From Thermodesulfobacteriota bacterium (GTDB lineage: Bacteria > Desulfobacterota > Thermodesulfobacteria > Thermodesulfobacteriales > Thermodesulfobacteriaceae), in NCBI GenBank assembly GCA_030578315.1, contig JAUQQL010000018.1, positions 1-34,391 on the forward strand: DNA of 34,391 nt, read 5' to 3'. Of the stretch, positions 1-11,134 are shown one piece after another. Positions within the stretch are counted from its first letter, which is position 1. Every line of letters begins with the position of its first letter. The notes beneath the pieces are model-generated. The model had not been told where the DNA came from. It saw nothing but the letters and a program-made list of their open reading frames with translations, and searched no databases. Both the position numbers and the translations under genes were made by a program.

Positions 1-10
1 TATAGTTTTC

Positions 11-50
11 TTAAATTAAAAACTTTTTTAATTTAATTTTTTATTTTTTT
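11..50 (+). terminator. possible AT-only hairpin terminator at the left edge
   Basis: Positions 11-22 and 25-36 are a perfect 12-base inverted repeat (TTAAATTAAAAA and its complement) with almost no loop. A T-rich tract at 37-50 follows. The shape is that of an intrinsic terminator, perhaps for a gene left of the window. The stem has no G-C pair, so it would be weak, especially in a thermophile, and such sequences arise easily by chance in DNA this AT-rich. Confidence 0.3.
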
Positions 51-101
51 TGATAAAGCTTTTTATAGTTTTTTTCTGAAAAACAACTTATTATTTACTA
101 A

Positions 102-113
102 CCAAAATTTTGG
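102..113. promoter_or_regulatory. 12-bp palindrome upstream of the HdrA-MvhD gene
   Basis: CCAAAATTTTGG is a perfect palindrome 70 bases before the start codon at 184, in the only sizeable leader in this part of the window. Its position and two-fold symmetry would suit an operator for a dimeric regulator. I recognise no specific regulator from it. The rest of positions 1-183 shows no convincing coding region and only weak promoter-like hexamers. Confidence 0.25.
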
Positions 114-183
114 AAGTTTTTTCTTTTAGGTATTGATTTTAGATTAATTTATAGTAATTTTTAAAAAATAATTTTCAAAAAAG

Positions 184-2523
184 ATGAACTTTATTTTAAA
201 AGAAAAAGAAATGCAAAAAATAGGGGTAGTTTTTTGTACTTGTGGAGGAACTCTGAGAGAAAAGTTAAATTTTGAAGTTTTAGAAGAGGTAGCTAAAAGT
301 TTGGAAAAGGTTTGTGAAGTTTTAACTGTTTCCCTTCTTTGTAAAAGTCCAGAAAAAGTTTTAGAATCCTGGAAGGGGAAAGTAACTCACCTTTTAATAG
401 GTGCTTGTTCTGAACGTTCCTCTTTAACTTTTACAGAGGAGCGCATTTTTAAACTTTTAGATTATTTAAACATAGATAGAGGTTTTTTTGAAACTGTAAA
501 CTTGAGAGAACAATGTGTATGGGTTCACAGGTCTCAACCTGCAGAAAAAGTAACTCGTAAGGCTATAGATCTACTTCTTATGGCCCATGCGAAGCTACTT
601 CTTAATCAGCCTGCTGTAAAAATAAAAAACTTTATTAATGAAGTTTTAGTAGTAGGTGGTGGTGTTTCTGGACTTTCTTCAGCTTTAAGCTTGGCTAATT
701 TAGAATTAAAAGTAACTCTTGTAGAAAAAAGACCTTACTTAGGTGGAACAGTTTGTAAAATTCCTTTTCTTTGGCAAAGTGAAGGAAGTTATAGTTTCTG
801 TACTTCAGAATGTGTAGTTCCTGTTTTAGTAAGAGATGTACTTTTTTCAAATAAAATAGAAGTTCTTACTTCAACTAGAGTAGAAAAAATTTTTAAAGAA
901 GAGGGAAACTTCAAAGTAATTCTTAAAAAGGACCCAGAATATGTAAAATATGATAAGTGTATTTCTTGTGGTAAGTGTAAAGAAGTATGTCCTATAACAG
1001 TTCCTAATCTTTTTGAATTTGGAAATAAAGAAAAAAAGGCCATAGACAAGGAATTTTTTTTACATTTACCAGACAGTTATTTTTTAGATTCAGAAGTTTG
1101 TACTTTTTGTGGTAAGTGTGCTACAATTTGTCCAACCAAAGCTATTGATTTAGAAGCAAAACCTCAAGTAATTAAAAAGACTTTTGGAGCAGTAATTATA
1201 GCTTCTGGTTTTCGTCCAGCTACTTTTGAAGAGACCTTAAAAACCTATCCTCAGATTACTGTAAGAAACTCTAAAATAATTACTTTTACTCAACTAGAAC
1301 GTCTGACGGCTTACAGATTTTTTGGGAAACCACCCCTTAGTGTAGTTTTTATTTTGTGTTCCAAAGATCAAGTAGGATACTGTTCCAAAATCTGTTGTAA
1401 TATTATGGCTAAACATGTTTTTAGATTGGCTAATTTTTATCCTGGAACTCAAGTAACAGTTATTTATCAAGACTTAGCACCTCTTGGACGACATGGAGAA
1501 TTTTTCTTAAAAACAGCCTTAAAAAAAGGTATCGAATTAGTTAAAACTGAAGTTCTTTCTGTAGAAGAAGGAGAGGAAGGCTGGCTTTTAATTAAAACTT
1601 TAGAAGGAGATTATGAAGCAGACCTAGTAGTTTTAGCTGAACCTTTTATTTATGAGGAGTCCGAAATACTAAAACAGTTAAGGGTTCCTACAGATAAGTT
1701 TGGATTTCCAATTGAATCTCAAGAACCTAAAATAATAAGACCAGGAGAAACTTATGTAGATAGAGTTTTTATTGCAGGGGCTGCGAAGGGAGTAAAGGAT
1801 GTTCAAGAAAGCATTGAATCAGGGGCTTATGTTGCATGGAAAGCCTATGTTTCTTTAAAAGGTGAAATTAAAAAATTTGTCTCTCAAATTGACTCTTTTA
1901 AGTGTCGGAAGTGTCTAACTTGTGTAAGAATTTGTCCTCATGGAGCTGTAGGAGTCAAAAAAGAACCTCTTCAAGTTTATATAGACCCTGCCTTTTGTAA
2001 AGGATGTGGATTATGTGTAAGTATATGCCCTACTAAATCTATTACTTTAAGAAATCTTAGCGAAATTCAGCTTTTAAATATGGTGGATAAAGCCTTTGAA
2101 CATGCTGAGCCTGATGAAGCGCGCATTTTAGCTTTTTTATGCTACTGGTGTGCTTATGCTGCTGCAGATTTAGCTGGACCTAAAGGATTTGAATTTCCTA
2201 TTAACTCACGAACTATTAGAATTCGCTGTTCAGCCTCTATTGACCCCTCAGTTTTAATTAAAATCTTGGCTTCTCAAAAGGTTGACAAAATTTTAGTTGC
2301 TGGATGTCCTCCCCAAAACTGTCATCATTTAAGAGGAAACTATATTGCTGATAAACGACTTAAAATTTTTAAAGAAACTCTAGAACTTATTGGCCTTCAT
2401 AAAGACACTTTAAGATTTGAACACATAGGAGTAGTTCTTTCAGATCAATTAACTAAAGTTTTACACAGTATGAGTGAAAAAGACAAAAAGGCTCTTAAGA
2501 AAAAAGCTGATACAGCTCTTTAG
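184..2523 (+). CDS. HdrA-like iron-sulfur flavoprotein fused to MvhD (heterodisulfide reductase A family)
   Basis: A 779-residue soluble electron-transfer protein. Residues 10-145 match the HdrA N-terminal domain (CTCGG at 18-22, GACSER at 73-78, RSQPAEKVTRKA near 116). Residues 152-190 hold the FAD-binding GGGVSG loop (158-163). Four CxxCxxxC-type ferredoxin motifs sit at 259-269, 306-316, 574-584 and 605-615. The C-terminal 650-770 region is an MvhD domain with Cys 653, 656, 682, 708 and 713, which in the family carries a [2Fe-2S] cluster and links HdrA to a partner dehydrogenase or hydrogenase. The same HdrA-MvhD fusion is seen in QmoB of sulfate reducers and in bifurcating Hdr complexes. 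No hdrBC, qmoA, qmoC or hydrogenase gene is adjacent, so I give no symbol. Met10 (position 211) is an alternative start that fits the usual HdrA N-terminus better. The 3' end overlaps rsmI tail to tail by 29 bases. Confidence 0.9.
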   Translation: MNFILKEKEMQKIGVVFCTCGGTLREKLNFEVLEEVAKSLEKVCEVLTVSLLCKSPEKVLESWKGKVTHLLIGACSERSSLTFTEERIFKLLDYLNIDRGFFETVNLREQCVWVHRSQPAEKVTRKAIDLLLMAHAKLLLNQPAVKIKNFINEVLVVGGGVSGLSSALSLANLELKVTLVEKRPYLGGTVCKIPFLWQSEGSYSFCTSECVVPVLVRDVLFSNKIEVLTSTRVEKIFKEEGNFKVILKKDPEYVKYDKCISCGKCKEVCPITVPNLFEFGNKEKKAIDKEFFLHLPDSYFLDSEVCTFCGKCATICPTKAIDLEAKPQVIKKTFGAVIIASGFRPATFEETLKTYPQITVRNSKIITFTQLERLTAYRFFGKPPLSVVFILCSKDQVGYCSKICCNIMAKHVFRLANFYPGTQVTVIYQDLAPLGRHGEFFLKTALKKGIELVKTEVLSVEEGEEGWLLIKTLEGDYEADLVVLAEPFIYEESEILKQLRVPTDKFGFPIESQEPKIIRPGETYVDRVFIAGAAKGVKDVQESIESGAYVAWKAYVSLKGEIKKFVSQIDSFKCRKCLTCVRICPHGAVGVKKEPLQVYIDPAFCKGCGLCVSICPTKSITLRNLSEIQLLNMVDKAFEHAEPDEARILAFLCYWCAYAAADLAGPKGFEFPINSRTIRIRCSASIDPSVLIKILASQKVDKILVAGCPPQNCHHLRGNYIADKRLKIFKETLELIGLHKDTLRFEHIGVVLSDQLTKVLHSMSEKDKKALKKKADTAL

Positions 2524-3328
2524 AAGATAATTTATACTTTTTAGCCAATAACTTTACACTCTCTTTAAGTTTAAATCCTTGGGCTCTTAGTGTTTGAAAT
2601 TCTTTTTTTAAATTTTCTATAAATACTAAAGTTTCTTTATTTGAGTTTTTTTCCAAAAAATCATTTTCTTCAGGCATAATTATAAGAGTAATTTCTCCCA
2701 AAAATTCTTCCCTTTTAAGCAGAGTTTCAAAATCAGACCAGATTAGTTCTTCATAAACTTTGGTTAATTCTCGAGCTAAAAAACACTTTCTATTTCCTAA
2801 AATTTTTAAAAGTTCTTTTAAAGTTCTCTTAAAACGATGGGGAGCTTCAAAGATAACAAAGGGCATATCTTTGGGAAGATTAATTAAAAGCTTTTCCTTT
2901 TCTATCACCTTTCTAGGAAGAAACCCAAGAAAAATAAAACCCTTATTTAAAAAAATGCCTGAAACACTTAAAGCACAAGTTAAAGCTGAAACTCCTGGAA
3001 TAGGAACAATTTTAATACAATTTTCATAAACACTTTTTACCAGAAAAGCTCCAGGATCTGAAAGAAGAGGAGTTCCTGATTCACTCACTAAAGCAACTTC
3101 GTTACCTTTTTTTAGAAGTTCTAAAATTTGATTAACTCTTTTTTTTTCATTATTTTTATGTAAACTTATAAGTTTTTTTTCTCCTAATTTATAGTAGTTA
3201 ATTAGCTTTTTAAAAGAACGTGTATCTTCGCAAGCTACATATTTGACCTTTCGTAAAACCTCCAGAGCCCTTAAAGTTATGTCCTGAAGATTTCCTATAG
3301 GAAGACCTACCACAAAAAGACAGCTCAT
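2495..3328 (-). CDS. rsmI: 16S rRNA (cytidine1402-2'-O)-methyltransferase RsmI
   Basis: A 277-residue tetrapyrrole-methylase-fold enzyme that uses SAM to 2'-O-methylate C1402 in the decoding centre of 16S rRNA. Visible family motifs are GLPIGNLQDIT (8-18), ACEDTR (32-37), SESGTPLLSDPG (82-93, usually SDAGTP) and PIPGVSA (109-115). A helical C-terminal domain covers roughly 225-277, so the length is normal. It is the last gene of the long minus-strand operon. Its ATG overlaps the dnaE stop codon (ATGA, 3325-3328), which suggests translational coupling. The end overlaps the converging HdrA-MvhD gene. Confidence 0.95.
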   Translation of the reverse strand: MSCLFVVGLPIGNLQDITLRALEVLRKVKYVACEDTRSFKKLINYYKLGEKKLISLHKNNEKKRVNQILELLKKGNEVALVSESGTPLLSDPGAFLVKSVYENCIKIVPIPGVSALTCALSVSGIFLNKGFIFLGFLPRKVIEKEKLLINLPKDMPFVIFEAPHRFKRTLKELLKILGNRKCFLARELTKVYEELIWSDFETLLKREEFLGEITLIIMPEENDFLEKNSNKETLVFIENLKKEFQTLRAQGFKLKESVKLLAKKYKLSSKELYQLFS

Positions 3329-6300
3329 GTATTTAATGTCTTTTGAACTACCTTTAAACTGACCCCTGAAAAAGTTGAAAGAAACAGAGTTATCTCCTCA
3401 TAACTTGGATTTATTTTATATCCGTTTACTTCAAAAACAACTTTATAATCTGGATAAAACAGATTAAACCTTACAGGTAATCCTTTTTCTCTTTGCAGAA
3501 ACTCTTTCAACTTATATAAAAAATCTTCTTTAACGATTTTGTAAGAAAAACTAAGTTCTACTACTCCATCTTTAAAAAAATTTAGATTTTCTAAATTTTC
3601 TAGGTCTTCCACTAGTAAAAAAACTTCTTCTTCATTTCTATCTATTTCTACTTTAAACCATAATAAAGCTCCTTCTTTAATTTTTTCCATTTTTTGTTTA
3701 TAAAGTTCGGGCAGTATTAAAACTTTCATAGAAAAAAATTCATCTTCAATTCTTACTAAAGCAAGCTTGTCTCCGCTTCTAGTATTTTTAAGGTTTATTT
3801 CAGAAATTAAACCAGCTACTGTAGCTTTGTAACCATCTGGAGAATTTTTGAGAGTTTCTAGAGTTAAAGAAGTAAAAATATTTATCCAAGGTCTGTATTT
3901 CCTTAGAGGATGGTCAGTTAAATAAAATCCAAGTGCCTCTCTTTCAAAGTTTAGCTTCTCTTCCCAGTTCCAATCAGGGATTTCTTCTAGTTTTATGTTG
4001 GAATCAATATTTAACAAAGTAAATTGTCCAAAAATAGTAGAGTATCGACTTTGAGAAGCAAAAGAAAGAACTGGAGACAAATTGTGTAAAAGTTTAGCTC
4101 GGTTAGGCTCTAAACTATCAAAAGCTCCAGCCTTAATTAAGTACTCTATAGTTTTTTTATTTACCTTTTTAGTATCTACTTTTTTACAAAAATCTATAAA
4201 AGACTTATAAGGTCTTTTTTTAATAATTTCTTGAACAGCCTCTTCTCCTACGTTTTTAATAGCCTGAAGTCCAACTCTTATTTTATTTTCTTCTTCTATA
4301 GAAAATCCTGCTTCACTTTTATTTATATCCGGAGGCAAAATGGGAATGCCCATTTCATAAGCTACCCTTAGGTATTTACTTACCTCTTCGCTTTTTCCTG
4401 CTTCGTAGGTAAGAATAGAGGTCATAAAATAAATAGGATAGTGAGCTTTTAAGTATGCTGTCTGATAAGCAAGAAGTGCATAGGCAGCAGAATGGCTTTT
4501 ATTAAATCCATAATCTGCAAATTTTTCTATTAATTCAAAAACTTTAAGAGCAATGTCACGAGGAATATTTCTTTCAACTGATCTTCTTACAAATTCTTCT
4601 CTTAAACTCTCCATAAGTGTCTTTTCTTTTTTACCAATAGCTCTACGAATAAGATCTGCTTCTCCCAAGGAATAACCTGCAAAGGCTCTAGCAATTTCCA
4701 TTACTTGTTCCTGATACACAATCACTCCGTAAGTTTCTTTTAAAATGGGTTCAAGCAAAGGATGAAGATATTCTGGATTTCTCTTTCCATGTTTTGTTTC
4801 AATGTATTGGTCAACAAGACCCCCTTCAAGAGGACCTGGTCTGTAAAGAGCTAAAACTGCTATAAGATCGTTAAATTCAGTGGGGTTAAGTCTTCTTAAA
4901 AGTTCTTTCATACCAAAAGATTCTAGTTGAAATACTCCATCAGTTTTTCCTTCCCTTAAAAGTTCAAAAGTTTTCTCATCATCAAGAGGAATTTTGTCCA
5001 GTTCAAGTTCAAATCCTTCATATTTTTTAATAAGTTTCAAGGTGTGGTCTATAATAGTCAAAGTTTTAAGTCCTAAAAAATCAAATTTTATAAGTCCTAC
5101 TGCTTCACAAGCCTTCATGTCAAATTGAACTAAATTTTCAGTTTCATCAATCTTCATAAGAGGCGCCACTTCAATAATAGGTTTTCCGCTTATAATTACC
5201 CCAGCAGCATGTTGACTTACATGTCTTGGAAGTCCTTCAAGTTTAAGTGCTAGTTCGAAGAGTTGTTTTATTTTTTCATTTTTTTTAATTAGTTCTTGAA
5301 ATTCCGGTTTTTTAAGCTCATTTTCTAAAGTAACACTTGGTCCTAAGCTTATCATTTTAGCTAAGGGGTCAATTTCCTTAGGTTTAAAACCAAGAACTCT
5401 TCCCACATCTCTTACTACCTGACGAGCCTTAAGTTGTCCAAAGGTAGCAATTTTAGCTATTCGGTCCCTTCCATAAGTTTGAGCAACATACTCTATTACT
5501 TCGTCTCTTCTTTCCATACAAAAGTCTACATCTATGTCAGGCAAACTAGGTCTTTCTCTGTTTAAAAATCTTTCAAAAATAAGTCCCCAGCGAAGAGGAT
5601 CTAAATTAGTAATTCCAAGAGCATAAGCACAAAGAGAGCCTGCAGCTGAACCTCTTCCAGGTCCTACCGGAATGCCCCGAGATTTAGCCCACTCAATAAA
5701 ATCTGAAACTATTAAAAAATAACCACTATAACCTTTTTCTATAATTACTTTTAACTCTTCTTCCAGTCGTTTAAAATAATTTTCCTTAAAAGTCCAAAGT
5801 TCTCCTTTTTCTTCTAATTCTTTGAGTCTTTTTTCTAAACCTGCATAAGCCTTTTTTTTTAAATAGCTTTCTTCAGTTTCTCCTTGAGGAACTTTGGCTT
5901 TTGGGAAAATAGGTTCCCCTAATTTTAACTCTAAATTGACTTTTTCAAAAATTTCAAGAGTATGGTCAAGTATTTGAGAAGGATAGTTTTTAAATCTTTC
6001 CCTTATTTCTTCTTCAGAAGCAAAATAAAGCTTATCAGTGTTAAATCTAAATCTATCGGGATCAGAAAGTTTGTGTCCTGTTTGAATACAAAGAAGAACC
6101 TCATGAGCTAAAGAATCTTCTTTATTTAGGTAGTGGCAGTCTGCAGTAGCCACAACTTTAATTTTAAGTTTTTCAGAAATTTCCATAATAATTTGATTTA
6201 CTTTTTCTTGTTCCCAAATTCCATTTTCTTGAATTTCTAGGTAAAAATCTTCTCCCAATACTTCTTTATATTCCTTAGCTACATGATAGGCCTTATCAAT

Positions 6301-6756
6301 TTGCCCTTCTAAAATAAGTCTCGGAATTTCTCCTTCCAAACAACCGGAAAGCACAATCAAACCTTCCTTATAAGTTTCTAGAAGTTTTTTATCTATACGC
6401 GGTCTGTAATAAAAACCTTCTAAGTAAGCCAGGGTAGCAAGTTTTAAAAGATTTTTATAACCGGTTTCATTTTTTGCTATAACTACTAAGTGACTTCCTG
6501 CTTCTCCTCTTCTACTACTCCTTTTTTCTTTATAGGAGCCTTCAGCTACATAAAATTCGCATCCTAAAAGAGGCTTTAAATTACTCTCTTTAAGTTTTGT
6601 ATAAAAATGTATAATTCCATAAAGAGTTCCATGGTCGGTTATAGCACAACCAGGCATTTTAAATTCTAAAAGTTTCTTAACAAGCTCGTCAATTTTAATA
6701 GCTCCGTCAAGTAAACTCCATTCCGTATGTAAATGCAGATGAACAAATCCGCTCAT
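3325..6756 (-). CDS. dnaE: DNA polymerase III alpha subunit (replicative polymerase)
   Basis: A 1143-residue C-family polymerase, the normal length for DnaE1. The N-terminal PHP domain begins at HLHLHTEW (6-13). It keeps what appear to be all the metal ligands: His8, His10, Asp41-His42, Glu67, His89, Cys139, Asp206 and His208. The palm carries GPGRGSAAGS (365-374) and PDIDVDF (406-412), with catalytic Asp407 and Asp409; the third Asp is 559 in KFDFLGL. The fingers/tau region follows, then an OB-fold (about 995-1060, ATVAGLISEI). The intact PHP site suggests built-in 3'-5' proofreading, unlike the decayed PHP of E. coli DnaE. The proB stop codon lies one base upstream of the ATG, so the gene is cotranscribed with obg-proB. 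Confidence 0.97.
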   Translation of the reverse strand: MSGFVHLHLHTEWSLLDGAIKIDELVKKLLEFKMPGCAITDHGTLYGIIHFYTKLKESNLKPLLGCEFYVAEGSYKEKRSSRRGEAGSHLVVIAKNETGYKNLLKLATLAYLEGFYYRPRIDKKLLETYKEGLIVLSGCLEGEIPRLILEGQIDKAYHVAKEYKEVLGEDFYLEIQENGIWEQEKVNQIIMEISEKLKIKVVATADCHYLNKEDSLAHEVLLCIQTGHKLSDPDRFRFNTDKLYFASEEEIRERFKNYPSQILDHTLEIFEKVNLELKLGEPIFPKAKVPQGETEESYLKKKAYAGLEKRLKELEEKGELWTFKENYFKRLEEELKVIIEKGYSGYFLIVSDFIEWAKSRGIPVGPGRGSAAGSLCAYALGITNLDPLRWGLIFERFLNRERPSLPDIDVDFCMERRDEVIEYVAQTYGRDRIAKIATFGQLKARQVVRDVGRVLGFKPKEIDPLAKMISLGPSVTLENELKKPEFQELIKKNEKIKQLFELALKLEGLPRHVSQHAAGVIISGKPIIEVAPLMKIDETENLVQFDMKACEAVGLIKFDFLGLKTLTIIDHTLKLIKKYEGFELELDKIPLDDEKTFELLREGKTDGVFQLESFGMKELLRRLNPTEFNDLIAVLALYRPGPLEGGLVDQYIETKHGKRNPEYLHPLLEPILKETYGVIVYQEQVMEIARAFAGYSLGEADLIRRAIGKKEKTLMESLREEFVRRSVERNIPRDIALKVFELIEKFADYGFNKSHSAAYALLAYQTAYLKAHYPIYFMTSILTYEAGKSEEVSKYLRVAYEMGIPILPPDINKSEAGFSIEEENKIRVGLQAIKNVGEEAVQEIIKKRPYKSFIDFCKKVDTKKVNKKTIEYLIKAGAFDSLEPNRAKLLHNLSPVLSFASQSRYSTIFGQFTLLNIDSNIKLEEIPDWNWEEKLNFEREALGFYLTDHPLRKYRPWINIFTSLTLETLKNSPDGYKATVAGLISEINLKNTRSGDKLALVRIEDEFFSMKVLILPELYKQKMEKIKEGALLWFKVEIDRNEEEVFLLVEDLENLENLNFFKDGVVELSFSYKIVKEDFLYKLKEFLQREKGLPVRFNLFYPDYKVVFEVNGYKINPSYEEITLFLSTFSGVSLKVVQKTLNT

Positions 6757-6757
6757 T

Positions 6758-8903
<2,146 letters not shown>

Positions 8904-9968
8904 TTAGATAATAGGCGCTTCTTTGAAATGTTTCTGGGTAAGAGACTTAGGTTCTTTAAAATATTTTTTAAAAAGCCTTATTAAAGAAGAAGTAGTAAAT
9001 TCTTCAGGCTCTATGTTTAAATTAGAAAAAGGAATTTCAGCTCTGGCTTTTTCCCGATGACCTCCTGCAGTACCAAGGTTTTTAAAAACCTTTACTGCTA
9101 ACTTCCCAGCATCTTTTCTGTATCCGTCGCATCTTATAATTACAATAAGCTTTTTCTTATACTCTCCCGCTACAAAAACCCAAGAAGTTTCATAAACCCT
9201 ATTTAAAAAATCAGCTATTAAAACCAGTACATCTGAACTGGTAACCTTACCTACATAAACAAAAACTTTATTCCTCAAATATTTCAAATTATTAAGGGCA
9301 ATTTTAAAATACTTAAGCTCAGAACGTCTTAAGGAGGAAGACTCTATTTTATTTAAGAGATGTTTATTTACATGTTTAAAAAGACTGTGAAAAGCTATTA
9401 CATCATGTAAATTAGCACTTTTTTCAAAGTTGTCTGTATCAGTTTTAATCCCATACACTAAGGCAGTAGCTAAATTTAGTCTAAGTTTAATTTTTAAGGT
9501 TTTCAAATATTCAAACAATATAGTAGAAGTTGCACCATAATCAGGTCTTATATCAGTAAACTCTGCTGAAAAATTATTAGAGATAGGATGGTGGTCTATT
9601 ACTACATTAAAATGAATATTTTTAAACTCCTCTCTATGAGTAGGTTGGGAGTCTACTAAAATAACTTTGTTAAAGCTTTTTAAAAGTTCTGGAGAAAACT
9701 TTTGTAAAGGAATTTGTAAAAGTTTAACCATAACCTGATTATTGAGACGAGTAATTTCGTTAACATTAGAAATTATTACTTTTTCTACCCGATTTTGTAA
9801 AATTCTTTTAACAGCTAAGGCACTGGCTAAAGCATCAGGGTCTGCCCATATTAAAATAGGCACTCTATCTTTTTTGGTAAAAAGACTCAAAAAATAATTA
9901 ACTCTTTCTTTATTAGAACGAAACTTAAAATTTTTTTTGTTATTATTTATCTCTTCTTTTTTAAGCAT
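8904..9968 (-). CDS. DHH/DHHA1 family phosphoesterase, NrnA/RecJ-like
   Basis: A 354-residue protein of the DHH superfamily, whose members hydrolyse short oligonucleotides, cyclic dinucleotides or pAp with Mn2+. Motif I is WADPDALAS (41-49), motif II LVDSQ (104-108), the DHH motif IDHHP (124-128) and motif IV KTDTDNF (175-181). The DHHA1 domain ends in GTAGGHREKA (299-308), the GGH substrate-binding loop. Motif I lacks the leading His of NrnA (HxxPDxD); the equivalent position is Leu39, so metal binding or substrate may differ. The substrate cannot be assigned from sequence. The ATG overlaps the upstream NamZ-like gene by 8 bases (9961-9968). Confidence 0.85.
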   Translation of the reverse strand: MLKKEEINNNKKNFKFRSNKERVNYFLSLFTKKDRVPILIWADPDALASALAVKRILQNRVEKVIISNVNEITRLNNQVMVKLLQIPLQKFSPELLKSFNKVILVDSQPTHREEFKNIHFNVVIDHHPISNNFSAEFTDIRPDYGATSTILFEYLKTLKIKLRLNLATALVYGIKTDTDNFEKSANLHDVIAFHSLFKHVNKHLLNKIESSSLRRSELKYFKIALNNLKYLRNKVFVYVGKVTSSDVLVLIADFLNRVYETSWVFVAGEYKKKLIVIIRCDGYRKDAGKLAVKVFKNLGTAGGHREKARAEIPFSNLNIEPEEFTTSSLIRLFKKYFKEPKSLTQKHFKEAPII

Positions 9969-11133
9969 ACATATAGATATCTTTAATCTCTTCCTTATAT
10001 TCTTTTAAATTATAATACAAATAAAAATCAAGGTCAATTTCTGATTCCCCTTTAAGCCATTTTAGTACAGCTGAATTGCCTAGTAAAATCTCTATAGGTT
10101 TTAATCTTTTTTCAAATTCGTAAGGAGGTTCAATAAATTGAAACTCTTGATAAGTGTCTTTTAAAAATTTTATTAAAGTCAGTGAAAACTTTACAGGTTG
10201 AAATTTAACAGGTTCTACGAGATGAATTTGAAATCCGTAGCATCTAATTTTTTCCCACTTATTAAAAGTGGGTTCAAAAATCACAGGACGCAATATTATA
10301 CCTGTTGTTTGAAAAGGAAAAAGTGAGTTTAAAATTTTGAAACTTTCTTTTATTTTGATAAAAGGTGCTCCAAAAATAAGAAAAGGAAGAGTTGTTCCTC
10401 TCCCTTCTGAAAGATTGGTACCTTCAAGCAAAACTTGTCCAGGATAAACAACTGTAATTTCCCAAAACGGAATATTGGGAGAAGGAAAAACCCAAGTTCT
10501 TTTTGTATCCTTAAAAAACATATTTCCTTTATAACCTTCCATTTTTACTACTTCTATTTCAAGATTTGGAAATCTCCTTTTTTTAAAAAGAAGAGCCAAT
10601 TCTCCTATAGTTAGTCCGTGTCTTAAGGGAAGTTCTTCCATTCCAACAAAAGAAAAAAACTTAGATTCAAGCAAAGGTCCTTCTATAGTTCTTCCTATAG
10701 GATTTGGTCTGTCTAAGACTATTAATTTTTTCCCAAATTTTTCACATTTTTCCATCGTAAGATAAAGGGTCCATACATAAGTATACACTCTACAACCTAC
10801 ATCTTGGAGGTCTACAAAAACTATATCTACCTCATCTAGGTGTTCTTTTTCTGGAGAAAATCTTGGACCATAAAGACTTATTACCGGGGTGTTAGTAAAA
10901 GGCTCCACTTCATCGTTAGAATTTACCATATTAGCTTGTTTTTCAGCAAAAAGACCATGTTGAGGTGAGAAAATAAGTCTAAATTTAGAACCAAAAAACT
11001 CTTTAAACCAAAGAAATGAAGGTTTAAAGTTAAAATCTACAGAAGCTTGATTACAAAGAAGAGCTATCCTTTTTCCTAAGTATTTCTTAAAAAGTCTTTC
11101 TTTTATAAAAATTTCTAAGCCGTAGTATGTCAC
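9961..11133 (-). CDS. DUF1343 / NamZ-like exo-beta-N-acetylmuramidase
   Basis: A 390-residue member of DUF1343, the family of B. subtilis NamZ (GH171), which releases N-acetylmuramic acid from the non-reducing end of peptidoglycan fragments. Visible motifs are PQHGLF (57-62), VDLQDVGCRVYTY (107-119), DRPNPI (141-146), LPLRHGLTIGELA (168-180), PSPNIP (217-222) and LEGTNLSEGRGT (236-247). No signal peptide is visible, so it may act on imported muropeptides in the cytoplasm. The start is GTG at 11133, one base after the amidase stop. An AAAGG sequence about 8 bases upstream of the GTG is a plausible ribosome site. Sitting next to a secreted amidase, it suggests wall turnover or recycling. Confidence 0.88.
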   Translation of the reverse strand: MTYYGLEIFIKERLFKKYLGKRIALLCNQASVDFNFKPSFLWFKEFFGSKFRLIFSPQHGLFAEKQANMVNSNDEVEPFTNTPVISLYGPRFSPEKEHLDEVDIVFVDLQDVGCRVYTYVWTLYLTMEKCEKFGKKLIVLDRPNPIGRTIEGPLLESKFFSFVGMEELPLRHGLTIGELALLFKKRRFPNLEIEVVKMEGYKGNMFFKDTKRTWVFPSPNIPFWEITVVYPGQVLLEGTNLSEGRGTTLPFLIFGAPFIKIKESFKILNSLFPFQTTGIILRPVIFEPTFNKWEKIRCYGFQIHLVEPVKFQPVKFSLTLIKFLKDTYQEFQFIEPPYEFEKRLKPIEILLGNSAVLKWLKGESEIDLDFYLYYNLKEYKEEIKDIYMYA

Positions 11134-11134
11134 T

